Assembly: GCF_002742635.1 (NCBI RefSeq)
Contig: NZ_PEGF01000001.1
Span: 2,542,001-2,606,000, forward strand
Origin: Caulobacter sp. X
GTDB taxonomy: Bacteria; Pseudomonadota; Alphaproteobacteria; Caulobacterales; Caulobacteraceae
Length of the DNA stretch: 64,000 nt
Reading direction: 5' to 3'
The notes below the pieces were generated by a model, which saw nothing but the letters and a program-made list of their open reading frames with translations, did no database searches and was not told the origin of the DNA. Made by a program: the position numbers and the translations under genes. This document shows, piece after piece, positions 46,330 to 53,619 of this stretch. How positions within the stretch are numbered: position 1 is the first letter of the stretch; each line of letters begins with the position of its first letter.

Positions 46330-46791
46330 ATGGCGATCGAAATGATCCCGATCGGGCGGGTCGAGGGCGGCCGCGATGTTCCCGAGGACGACGACTGGGG
46401 CGAGAGCCGCGCTCGGATCGTTCTGGACCCGGAGCGTTTCGACGACGAGGCGCTGATGGGTCTCGACACCTTCAGCCACGCCGAGATCGTTTATGTCTTC
46501 GATAGGGTTACCGACGACCAGATCGTCGCCGGCGCGCGCCATCCGCGCGGCAACAAGGCCTGGCCCCGCATCGGCATCTTCGCCCAGCGCGGCAAGAACC
46601 GGCCCAACCGCATCGGCGTCACGGTCTGCGAGATCGTGGCCGTCAACGGCCGGACGCTGGAGGTGAAGGGGCTGGACGCCATCGACGGCACGCCGGTGCT
46701 GGACATCAAGCCGGTGATGAGCGGCTTCGCGCCCCGTGGCGAGGTTCGCGAGCCGGACTGGGCGCGCGAGATCATGGCCGCCTACTGGTGA
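46330..46791 (+). CDS. TrmO/TsaA-like SAM-dependent tRNA methyltransferase
   Basis: 153 residues. The N-terminal IPIGRVEGG, central GLDTFSHAEIVYVFD and NRPNRIGVTVCEIVAVNGRTLEVKGLDAIDGTPVLDIKP match the TrmO (YaeB/VirR) family (shown in parts). Family members N6-methylate the t6A37 base of tRNA(Thr). This protein lacks the C-terminal extension of E. coli TrmO, so it is a short-form member. The gene ends 3 bases before the stop of the convergent SnoaL-like gene. Confidence 0.82.
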   Translation: MAIEMIPIGRVEGGRDVPEDDDWGESRARIVLDPERFDDEALMGLDTFSHAEIVYVFDRVTDDQIVAGARHPRGNKAWPRIGIFAQRGKNRPNRIGVTVCEIVAVNGRTLEVKGLDAIDGTPVLDIKPVMSGFAPRGEVREPDWAREIMAAYW

Positions 46792-46794
46792 GGC

Positions 46795-47250
46795 CTACAT
46801 CGCCCGGATTTCGGGGCAGGCGTCCGGCTCGGCGGTCCAGCTGATGCTGGCGATCTTCCAGGCGCCCTCGGTCTTGACCAGGGTGAACACGTCCAGTCCG
46901 CAATGGACGCTCTTGCCGTTGATCGAGAGCTCATAGGGCGCGGAGATGGTCGCCAGACCGCCGCGGCGGATGATCACCGGCGACCACATCCACTCCTTGG
47001 CCCCGGACGGCGGCTTGGCCCCGAAGGTCTCCTCGAAGCCGAAGCGGCGCAGGGCGGTTTCGCCGCCAGGTCGGCTGGTCAGCGACATCAGCTGGGCGTT
47101 CGGCAGCAGCGTCGCGCGCATGGCCGCCGCGTCGCCCTTCTCGAACGCGTCGAAGAAGGCCTGGGCGGTCGCCAGCACCGCCTTGTCCTCGACATCGGCG
47201 GGCGGCGGCGCGGCGGTCTGGAGCGCGGCCGCGATCAGCAGGGCGAGCAT
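46795..47250 (-). CDS. Exported SnoaL/NTF2-like protein
   Basis: 151 residues. A short hydrophobic N-terminus (MLALLIAAALQTAAPPP) looks like a signal peptide. The rest is an NTF2-like domain: ATAQAFFDAFEKGDAAAMRATLL and DVFTLVKTEGAWKIASISW are the typical first helix and last strands. These folds bind or process small molecules or occur as secreted proteins with no reaction known. It starts 6 bases after the DUF1232 stop, so the two form an operon. Confidence 0.75.
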   Translation of the reverse strand: MLALLIAAALQTAAPPPADVEDKAVLATAQAFFDAFEKGDAAAMRATLLPNAQLMSLTSRPGGETALRRFGFEETFGAKPPSGAKEWMWSPVIIRRGGLATISAPYELSINGKSVHCGLDVFTLVKTEGAWKIASISWTAEPDACPEIRAM

Positions 47251-47256
47251 GGCCGA

Positions 47257-47667
47257 TCAGCTCTCGTCGGAGAGGCGACGCAGGAAGGCCTGGGCGGCTT
47301 CCTTGTGGCGGGGCTTCAGCGTGCGGCCGAGGATCGCCATCAGGGCCGCGAAGACCGCCGCGTCGTCGGTGAAGCCGATGACCGGCAGGATGTCGGGCAG
47401 GGCGTCGGTCGGCAGGACGAAATAGGCCAGGGCCGCCAGCATCATGCCCTTGGCGGCCGTCGGCGTTTCGGGGTCGCGAGCGCACCACCAGACCGACAGG
47501 GCGTCGGCCGCGAACGGGACCTTGGCCGCGACCTTGCGGATCTTGGGCAGGAAGCCGCGCTCGACCCGCTCTTCGTTGACGCGCACCGTGGCGGGGACCA
47601 GCGCCTTGGCCGGGTCCAGCACGTCGTTGACGTTTACGTCGGGGGACGGTTTGGCGTCGCCGCTCAT
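47257..47667 (-). CDS. DUF1232 (YkvA-like) membrane protein
   Basis: 136 residues. The core DUF1232 pattern is KGMMLAALAYFVLPTDALPDILPVIGFTDDAAVFAALM, a helix-pair with PTDALPDILP in between (given in part). The N-terminus is charged and the C-terminus ends in RHKEAAQAFLRRLSDES. Function unknown. First gene of the two-gene leftward operon with the SnoaL-like gene; the starts of this operon and the HSD10-like SDR face away from each other across 73 bases. Confidence 0.88.
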   Translation of the reverse strand: MSGDAKPSPDVNVNDVLDPAKALVPATVRVNEERVERGFLPKIRKVAAKVPFAADALSVWWCARDPETPTAAKGMMLAALAYFVLPTDALPDILPVIGFTDDAAVFAALMAILGRTLKPRHKEAAQAFLRRLSDES

Positions 47668-47740
47668 CGGTCTAAACCTCTATTCTAAGTCGCGATCCTA
47701 AACGCGAACCGATCAAACGCGAAGCTAAGGGGAAACGCCC

Positions 47741-48523
47741 ATGAAACTCGACAACACCGTCGCCGCCGTCGTGACCGGGGGCGCCTCGGGCCTCGGCGAG
47801 GCCACCGCCCGCGCCCTGGCCGCCCAAGGCGTCAAGGTCGCCATCTTCGACATGAACGAAGCGCGCGGCGAAGAGGTCGCCAAGGAGATCGGCGGCGTCT
47901 TCTGCAAGGTCAACGTGACCAGCGACGCCGACGTCGACGCCGGCTTCGAAAAGGCCCGCGCCGCCCATGGCCAGGAGCGCATCCTGGTCAACTGCGCCGG
48001 CACCGGCAACGCGGCCAAGACCGCCAGCCGCGACAAGGCCACCGGCGAGACCAAGCACTTCCCGCTCGACGCCTTCGACCGCATCATCCAGATCAACCTG
48101 GTCGGCACGTTCCGCTGCATCGCCAAGTCGGCCAAGGGCATGCTGGACCTGGAGCCGCTGCAGGACGGCGAGCGCGGCGCGATCGTCAACACCGCCTCGG
48201 TGGCGGCCGAGGACGGCCAGATGGGCCAGGCGGCCTATTCGGCGTCGAAGGGCGGCGTGGTCGGCATGACCCTGCCGATCGCTCGCGACCTGATGGGCGA
48301 GGGCATCCGCGTCAACACCATCCTGCCGGGCATCTTCAACACCCCGCTGATGAACGGCGCGCCGGAAGCGGTGAAGGCTGGTCTGGCCGCCTCGGTGCCG
48401 TTCCCCAAGCGTCTCGGCAATCCCGAGGAATACGCCCAGCTGGCCCTGACGATGATCACCTGCGGCTACTTCAACGGCGAGGACGTTCGCCTGGACGGCG
48501 GCATCCGCATGGCGCCGCGGTAG
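47741..48523 (+). CDS. SDR family 3-hydroxyacyl-CoA dehydrogenase (HSD10-like)
   Basis: 260 residues of a classical SDR: TGGASGLGEATARAL at the cofactor site, the NAD-selecting aspartate in AIFDMNEARG, NCAGT, and the catalytic YSASK. The segment TASRDKATGETKHFPLDAF and the C-terminal GEDVRLDGGIRMAPR match type 2 3-hydroxyacyl-CoA dehydrogenases related to human HSD17B10 (in part). It likely oxidises 3-hydroxyacyl-CoA in fatty or branched-chain amino acid breakdown. RBS AAGGGGA upstream of ATG 47741. A composite repeat follows. Confidence 0.88.
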   Translation: MKLDNTVAAVVTGGASGLGEATARALAAQGVKVAIFDMNEARGEEVAKEIGGVFCKVNVTSDADVDAGFEKARAAHGQERILVNCAGTGNAAKTASRDKATGETKHFPLDAFDRIIQINLVGTFRCIAKSAKGMLDLEPLQDGERGAIVNTASVAAEDGQMGQAAYSASKGGVVGMTLPIARDLMGEGIRVNTILPGIFNTPLMNGAPEAVKAGLAASVPFPKRLGNPEEYAQLALTMITCGYFNGEDVRLDGGIRMAPR

Positions 48524-48533
48524 GCGGCGCTAG

Positions 48534-48652
48534 TTCCTCCCCCGCGATGCGGGGGAGGTGGCCCAGAGGGCCGGAGGGGCAAGCTGGATGCATGCCGCAT
48601 TAGCCCCCTCAGTCACTCCGTGACAGCTCCCCCGCATAGCGGGGGAGCATCT
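48534..48652. repeat. Composite GC-rich palindromic repeat, copy 4
   Basis: Same structure as the copies at 30361 and 33265, with small substitutions such as GATGCATGCCGCAT in the centre and CCGCATAGCGGGGG at the right end. Located between the convergent SDR and lipoprotein genes. Confidence 0.82.
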
Positions 48653-48659
48653 TATCTCG

Positions 48660-49247
48660 CTACTTCGGCGCCGGACGTTGGATCGTGCTAGCCAGGTTGG
48701 CCATGATCTCGCGGGCGTCGTAGGCGCGCGGGTCGCCCTGCGGCTTCTGGCCCTTGTGCATCACGATCTCGGCGGCCGCCTCGAACTTCTCGACGGTGCG
48801 AACCTCGGCGCGATCGGCGAAGAAGGGGTCGCCCCAGAAGGGGTCCCAGCTGCGCCAGCCGTAGGACGGGCCGTAGTAACGCCACGCCGGACGCCAGTAG
48901 CCGTACGGGCCCCAGCCGAAGGCCGGGCGGGCCAGCGGATCGGGCTCGACATAGGTGCGCGCCGTGCGATCGGTGCGGTGGTCGGCGGTCTCGAACCAGT
49001 CATAGCCCTGCTGAACGGTCAGCTCGGCCGACCGATAGAGCAGATAGCGCTCGACCGTCTCGCGCGAGGTCAGGCTGTTGCCGGCGAAGCTCACGCGATA
49101 GCGGTCGCCTTCCAGCTTCTGCTCGGAGAAGCCGCCCGTCACGGCGCCCGAGGTGACCTTGGGCTGATACGGGGTGGGTGTGGCGCAGGCGGACAGACCG
49201 GCGGCGATCGCCAGAGCCGCGGCGACGGCGACCTTCTTCATGGACAT
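48660..49247 (-). CDS. Lipoprotein with DUF4136-like C-terminal region
   Basis: 195 residues. A lipobox (AAGLSAC) at about residue 20 marks a lipidated outer- or inner-membrane-attached protein. The mature part has GFSEQKLEGDRYRVSFAGNSLTSRETVERYLLYRSAELTVQQGYDWF (excerpt RYRVSFAGNSLTS), then a glycine/proline/aromatic-rich stretch (GWGPYGYWRPAWRYYGPSYG), and EIVMHKGQKP. This pattern is seen in CC0125/CC1285-type lipoproteins of Caulobacter. Function unknown. The ATG at 49247 is preceded by GAAGGAG at 6 bases. Confidence 0.82.
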   Translation of the reverse strand: MSMKKVAVAAALAIAAGLSACATPTPYQPKVTSGAVTGGFSEQKLEGDRYRVSFAGNSLTSRETVERYLLYRSAELTVQQGYDWFETADHRTDRTARTYVEPDPLARPAFGWGPYGYWRPAWRYYGPSYGWRSWDPFWGDPFFADRAEVRTVEKFEAAAEIVMHKGQKPQGDPRAYDAREIMANLASTIQRPAPK

Positions 49248-49358
49248 GACTTGCTCCTTCAAGCGGAGTCCTTCGGTGTTTGGAGTCAACTCTGGCCGGG
49301 CTTTGTGGTTTCGCCAAGGCGCAGTTTGCAACGGCGCTGAAATCTTTCCGGCCCCCAC

Positions 49359-49991
49359 CTATCCGCGCGAGACGATCAGGACCGCGGCGGTGATCAGCAG
49401 CACGCCGACCAGCAGCGCGAAGCCGCGCCGGAAGCCGGGTTCGTTCATCCGGCTCGACAGCGCCGCGCCACCCAGGCCGTAGCTGGACATGCTGATCAGG
49501 TCCATGCCGATAGTCGCGCAGGCGAACATGACGAGCTGCGGGGCCAAGGGTCTTTTGATGTCCAGGAAGGGCGGCAGCACGCCCGAGAAGAACAGCAGGA
49601 TCTTCGGATTGGCGATCTGGACCATGAAGCCGTCCAGGAAGGCCGAGCGCCCCGCCCGCACCGTGGCCGAGGCGTGGCTCTCGAGGTTCTTGATCCCGGC
49701 CCACAGCGACTTCAGGCCCAGCCAGACCAGATAGGCCGCCCCGCCAAGCGCCAGGACGTGGAAGGCCTTGGGAAAGGCGATGATCAGGGCGCCGAGGCCC
49801 AGGGCCGAGCCGGTGAACCAGACCAGTGTGGCGGTGTTCATGCCGACCACGCCCAGCAGGGCCGCGCCCTTGCCGCGCTCCATGCCCGTGGCGATGGCGA
49901 ACAGGTTGGCGGGCCCGGGCGTGATGGCCATGACGAACATGGCGACGAGGAAGGCGCCGTAGCGGGCGGGATCGACGGGCAGGTGGTCCAT
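49359..49991 (-). CDS. LysE family amino acid exporter
   Basis: 210 residues with six hydrophobic segments. The family motif AITPGPANLFAIATG lies in the first helix and VQIANPKILLFFSGVLPPF in the middle. LysE/RhtB proteins export amino acids or related metabolites through the inner membrane; the substrate is unknown. I use ATG 49991; a TTG 12 codons upstream is possible and neither has a good ribosome binding site. It lies downstream of the MAPEG-like gene on the same strand. Confidence 0.88.
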   Translation of the reverse strand: MDHLPVDPARYGAFLVAMFVMAITPGPANLFAIATGMERGKGAALLGVVGMNTATLVWFTGSALGLGALIIAFPKAFHVLALGGAAYLVWLGLKSLWAGIKNLESHASATVRAGRSAFLDGFMVQIANPKILLFFSGVLPPFLDIKRPLAPQLVMFACATIGMDLISMSSYGLGGAALSSRMNEPGFRRGFALLVGVLLITAAVLIVSRG

Positions 49992-50034
49992 GGCGCGGAT
50001 ATAGGCCGCCGCGCCATGCGGATCCAAGCGCGCT

Positions 50035-50442
50035 TTAGGCGCCGATGGTGATGTAGACCCAGATCGCCCGGCCCAGGGCGCCGAACACCAGAACCGCCGT
50101 CGCCAGGGCCTGGATGATGAAGCCCAGCTCCCGCTTCTTCGGATCGGCCGCGTAGCCCAGGGCGTAGACGATGCGTCCGACGATCCAGATCCCGCCCATG
50201 GCGGCGGCGAACAGGTCGTTCCAGTAGATGGCGAACAGCCACAGCGCGGGGAGGTAGATGACCAGCCACTCGACCGTGTTGGCCTGGACGCGGATGTGGC
50301 GTTCCAACTCCGGATCGCCGGTCATGGCCGGGGCGTCGATGCCGCTCCGGCGGCGCGCGCCGGGGATCCGCAGGATCATCCAGACATAGACCAGCAGGGA
50401 CAGCAGGGTGACGATCGCCACAATGGCGTGGGACTGATGCAT
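50035..50442 (-). CDS. MAPEG family membrane protein
   Basis: 135 residues with four hydrophobic segments, including HIRVQANTVEWLVIYLPALWL, the characteristic second-helix motif of MAPEG proteins (RxxNxxE). Relatives of the membrane glutathione-transferase/eicosanoid-type enzymes; bacterial members have no settled function. The ATG at 50442 is chosen because GGAGG lies 7 bases upstream, instead of a longer frame 19 codons upstream. Confidence 0.88.
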   Translation of the reverse strand: MHQSHAIVAIVTLLSLLVYVWMILRIPGARRRSGIDAPAMTGDPELERHIRVQANTVEWLVIYLPALWLFAIYWNDLFAAAMGGIWIVGRIVYALGYAADPKKRELGFIIQALATAVLVFGALGRAIWVYITIGA

Positions 50443-50612
50443 TTGGTTTCCTCCCCGCGGCTTCGCGCCGCTCCGCAGCGACCCTATTCGTATTCGCACG
50501 GAGTTTGCACGCGCCGATCAGAGGCCTATCAGACGCGCGCACGCCGGGAACCCGGCCGGGTTTCGTTCGCTCCTAGGACTGACCGATCCCCTTTGCGGAG
50601 GCTTGTGAAGCC

Positions 50613-50813
50613 ATGCATGTGGACTCTGCCGCGATCCAAGCGATCGACTACGCCCCCGAGCACGGCAAGCTGTTCGTCACGTTCAGCGACGGCGACGAGT
50701 ACGTCTATGTCGGCGTGCCCGAGCGGGTGAGCAAGGCGTTCTTCCGCGCGCCGTCCAAGGGACGGTTCTTCCAGCGGATGATCCGGGACCGGTATCCTTA
50801 CAATCGGGTGTAG
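50613..50813 (+). CDS. KTSC domain small protein
   Basis: 66 residues with the KTSC-domain pattern: SAAIQAIDYAPEHGKLFVTF, EYVYVGVPERV and a C-terminal AFFRAPSKGRFFQRMIRDRYPY. The domain occurs in single-domain proteins and fused to helicases or RNA-modifying proteins; no activity is proven. The start ATG 50613 follows GGAGG at 50597-50601. It is the last gene before the repeat-bracketed islet. Confidence 0.85.
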   Translation: MHVDSAAIQAIDYAPEHGKLFVTFSDGDEYVYVGVPERVSKAFFRAPSKGRFFQRMIRDRYPYNRV

Positions 50814-50829
50814 GGCGGAGCGCGTCAAA

Positions 50830-50888
50830 ATCCCTCTCTCATGGAGAGAGGGAGGGGCCCGCCGCGAAGCGGTGGGAGGGTGAGAGGG
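50830..50888. repeat. Short composite repeat of the CCCTCTCTC type, copy A
   Basis: Begins with a CCCTCTCTC-atg-GAGAGAGGG hairpin (50832-50852) and continues through GAGGGGCCC and GGTGGGAGGGTGAGAGGG. An inverted copy occurs at 51801-51854. Together they bracket two small genes. Confidence 0.75.
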
Positions 50889-50996
50889 TAGGCGCTATCG
50901 GACGTTGGCACTGGTGCGCAGAGCGGACGCGCCGATAGTCAGTTCTGGGTGGTCGCCGACGTTGACTCGCACTTTGGCGTCGGAGTGCTTGAGCAC

Positions 50997-51299
50997 ATGA
51001 GAACAATCGCCGCTATTATCGTCCTACTGTTTTCAGCCACACCGGCCTTGGCTGTCGTTCGTGCAACTGTGACGCCAAAGGAATTTGCCGCCGCAATCAA
51101 CAAGGCGGACGCTCCGCTAGTGCCCTATCGGAAGACAAGGATGTCGCCGTCTGACATTCGCGCCGTGCGCTGCATTGCTCCGGATGAGGAGCCGACCGAG
51201 TTCGAGTGCAAATGGCAGCAGCGTATCAGAGGCGGCTGGGCCAAGCGGACGACCTGGCTCGCCCTGGACAGCAGCGGGTGGCACGTGATGGATGCTTAA
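50997..51299 (+). CDS. Small exported protein of unknown function
   Basis: 100 residues. A clear signal peptide (MRTIAAIIVLLFSATPALA) is followed by about 80 residues: TPKEFAAAINKADAPLVPY, then two cysteines in RCIAPDEEPTEFECKW that could form a disulfide, and RGGWAKRTTWLALDSSGWHVMDA. Not recognised as a known family. The DNA is lower in GC than the chromosome average. The ATG at 50997 has no strong ribosome binding site. Located between inverted repeat copies with the convergent lipoprotein gene. Confidence 0.6.
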   Translation: MRTIAAIIVLLFSATPALAVVRATVTPKEFAAAINKADAPLVPYRKTRMSPSDIRAVRCIAPDEEPTEFECKWQQRIRGGWAKRTTWLALDSSGWHVMDA

Positions 51300-51315
51300 T
51301 GTCAACTGGCGGTGG

Positions 51316-51717
51316 TTAGGGGGCGTCGGGGCACCTGCGGTACTCATGCAACGAGCCATCCGACCATCGCTCCTTGCGGTTGTCGGGGGCTGCGGAGAGC
51401 ACCGTCGACTCATAGCGTTCGGGTGGATCGACCCGCACACTGGGCTCTAAAGGTTCGCCCCGCTCGGTGACCGTCGTCAGCAAACGGTTTCCGCTCAGCG
51501 TCCACTCACCTGAGATGTCATAAGCGCCGTAGCTGCCGTCGGCGCGGTAGGTCACGCCACTATCACCTTCGCAAATCTCGCCGCGCTGGACCCACGAGCC
51601 AATCATCATCGATCGGCTCAGGTGGGGGTCGGCGCTTTGTCCGGACGGTGCGCCGCATGCGCTTAGGGTCATGAGCGTTAAAAGAGTCAGTGATTTTAAC
51701 AGATGGCGCGATGTCAT
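51316..51717 (-). CDS. Small lipoprotein of unknown function
   Basis: 133 residues. A signal sequence (LLKSLTLLTLMTLSAC) ends in a lipobox with the modified cysteine at about residue 21. The mature part looks like a small beta-barrel or lipocalin-like protein (IGSWVQRGEICEGDSGVTYRADGSYGAYDISGEWTLSGNRLL in part), with cysteines that may pair. Not recognised. The frame is convergent with the preceding secreted protein, their stops 16 bases apart. Lower GC than neighbours. Confidence 0.6.
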   Translation of the reverse strand: MTSRHLLKSLTLLTLMTLSACGAPSGQSADPHLSRSMMIGSWVQRGEICEGDSGVTYRADGSYGAYDISGEWTLSGNRLLTTVTERGEPLEPSVRVDPPERYESTVLSAAPDNRKERWSDGSLHEYRRCPDAP

Positions 51718-51800
51718 GATGCGTTAGCTTGGCCAGGCTCAGGAACGTCCGCAATGGGTCGAAAGCGGCTGTTCGGTTCTTTTTGGCCAGCCTCGAAACC

Positions 51801-51854
51801 TCTCACCCTCCCATGCTGGGCATGGGCCCCTCCCTCTCTCAAAGAGAGAGGGGT
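51801..51854. repeat. Short composite repeat of the CCCTCTCTC type, copy B (inverted)
   Basis: The complement of the element at 50830-50888: TCTCACCCTCCC, GGGCCCCTCCCTCTC and CCCTCTCTC-aaa-GAGAGAGGGG in reverse order. With copy A it forms inverted boundaries about 0.9 kb apart around two ORFan genes. Confidence 0.72.
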
Positions 51855-51883
51855 CTGTCTGGCGCTCGCCCGACCTAGAACAG

Positions 51884-51921
51884 AAAAAGGGCGCCGCGAG
51901 GGTTTCCCCGCGACGCCCTTT
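51884..51921 (-). terminator. Rho-independent terminator of argG
   Basis: On the minus strand a stem AAAGGGCGTCGCGGGG / CCCTCGCGGCGCCCTTT with a small loop is followed by a five-T run (51888-51884). It begins 23 bases after the argG stop codon. Confidence 0.85.
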
Positions 51922-51943
51922 GACCGTCTAGCTCCGCACCCCC

Positions 51944-53170
51944 CTAGCCGCGCTTGTCGCGCTTGGCCAGGACCCGCAGGCGCAGGGCGTTCAGCTTGAT
52001 GAAGCCGCCGGCGTCGCGGTGGTCGTAGGCGACCTTGCCTTCCTCGAAGGTGACCAGGTCCTGATCGTACAGCGAGTAGGGGCTGGTGCGGCCGATGACC
52101 GTGACATTGCCCTTGTAGAGCTTCACGCGGACCTGGCCGGTGACCTTGGTCTGGCTGTAGTCGATGGCGGCCTGCAGCATCTCGCGCTCGGGCGAGAACC
52201 AGAAGCCGTTGTAGACCAAGCTGGCGTACTTCGGCATCAGCTCGTCCTTCAGGTGCATCGCGCCGCGGTCCAGCGTGATGCTCTCGATGCCGCGGTGGGC
52301 GGCCAGCAGGATGGTGCCGCCGGGGGTCTCGTAGACGCCGCGCGACTTCATGCCGACGAAGCGGTTCTCGACGAGGTCCAGGCGGCCGATGCCGTTGTCG
52401 CGGCCCAGCTCATTCAGCTTGGTCAGCAGGGTCGCGGGGCTCATCGCCACGCCGTCGATGGCGACCGGGTCGCCCTTCTCGAAGTCGATGGTGATGATTG
52501 TCGGCTTGTCCGGGGCGTCTTCCGGCGCGATCGTGCGCATGTGGACGAATTCGGGGGCCTCGACCGCCGGGTCCTCCAGGACCTTACCTTCCGACGAGGA
52601 GTGCAGCAGGTTGGCGTCGACGCTGAACGGCGCCTCGCCGCGCTTGTCCTTGGTGATCTGGATCTGGTGCTTCTCGGCGAAGTCCAGCAGGGCCTCGCGG
52701 GACTTGAAGTCCCACTCGCGCCAGGGGGCGATCACGGTGATGTCGGGCTCAAGACCGTAATAGCCGAGCTCGAAGCGGACCTGATCGTTGCCCTTGCCGG
52801 TCGCGCCGTGGCTGACGGCGTCGGCGCCGGTCTTGCGGGCGATCTCGATCTGCTTCTTGGCGATCAGCGGACGGGCGATCGAGGTGCCCAGCAGGTACTG
52901 GCCCTCATAGACCGTGTTGGCGCGGAACATCGGGAAGACGTAGTCGCGGACGAACTCCTCGCGGACGTCCTCGATGAAGATGTTCTCGGGCTTCACGCCG
53001 GCCGCCAGGGCCTTGGCGCGCGCCGGCTCGATCTCTTCGCCTTGGCCGAGGTCGGCCGTGAACGTCACGACTTCCGCGCCGTACTCGGTCTGCAGCCACT
53101 TCAGGATGATCGAGGTGTCGAGGCCGCCCGAATAGGCGAGCACGACCTTCTTCACGGACTTGTCGGCCAT
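51944..53170 (-). CDS. argG: Argininosuccinate synthase
   Basis: 408 residues. Joins citrulline and aspartate using ATP in arginine synthesis. The ATP pyrophosphatase loop AYSGGLDTS covers residues 12-20; later blocks [34 protein letters not shown] and [18 protein letters not shown] line the active site (given in parts). The ATG at 53170 has GGAAGGGA just upstream. It carries its own terminator downstream. Confidence 0.97.
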   Translation of the reverse strand: MADKSVKKVVLAYSGGLDTSIILKWLQTEYGAEVVTFTADLGQGEEIEPARAKALAAGVKPENIFIEDVREEFVRDYVFPMFRANTVYEGQYLLGTSIARPLIAKKQIEIARKTGADAVSHGATGKGNDQVRFELGYYGLEPDITVIAPWREWDFKSREALLDFAEKHQIQITKDKRGEAPFSVDANLLHSSSEGKVLEDPAVEAPEFVHMRTIAPEDAPDKPTIITIDFEKGDPVAIDGVAMSPATLLTKLNELGRDNGIGRLDLVENRFVGMKSRGVYETPGGTILLAAHRGIESITLDRGAMHLKDELMPKYASLVYNGFWFSPEREMLQAAIDYSQTKVTGQVRVKLYKGNVTVIGRTSPYSLYDQDLVTFEEGKVAYDHRDAGGFIKLNALRLRVLAKRDKRG

Positions 53171-53253
53171 GAGGGGTCCCTTCCGGAGAGAAACACAAAG
53201 TCGCGCGCCTTCAACGGGATCAGGACGCGCGGGTCAAGCTCTAATGAGCGCCG

Positions 53254-53616
53254 CTAGAGCTGACCCTCATCCTGTAGCGTCTTGATGACGAACCGCAGGT
53301 GGAACAGCTGGGAGAGCGCCAGGCTGGCGGCGATGGTGGCGCGGACCAGGAAGATGATCGTGGCGCGGACCGGATCGGTCGTGAAGGTCGCCTGGGTCAG
53401 GGTGAAGGACAGCAGCACGGCGATCGCGATCACAGGGATGAGCAGCAGGCCAACGGCCTTGGGCGCGCGCCAGATCGGCTTGCCGTCCAGGCCCCACTGC
53501 ATCGGGATCGCCACGCCCTTGGGGATGCGTTTCCACGCGCCCTGGGCGGTGGCGGCGATGATCGCCAAGGCCGCGATCGACAGGCCGTCGCCCAGGACGC
53601 GGAGGGTCGTTTCCAC
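53254..53616 (-). CDS. Small membrane protein with a DUF1648-like motif
   Basis: 120 residues with a hydrophobic N-terminal helix, the motif GVAIPMQWGLDGKPIWRAPK (resembling the IPxHWGLDGKP core of DUF1648 in SdpI-type proteins) and two further hydrophobic helices. Inner membrane; function unknown. It starts with GTG three bases after the kup stop, so it is probably translationally coupled to kup and may assist that potassium importer, an inference from position alone. Confidence 0.72.
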   Translation of the reverse strand: METTLRVLGDGLSIAALAIIAATAQGAWKRIPKGVAIPMQWGLDGKPIWRAPKAVGLLLIPVIAIAVLLSFTLTQATFTTDPVRATIIFLVRATIAASLALSQLFHLRFVIKTLQDEGQL

Positions 53617-53619
53617 CGC

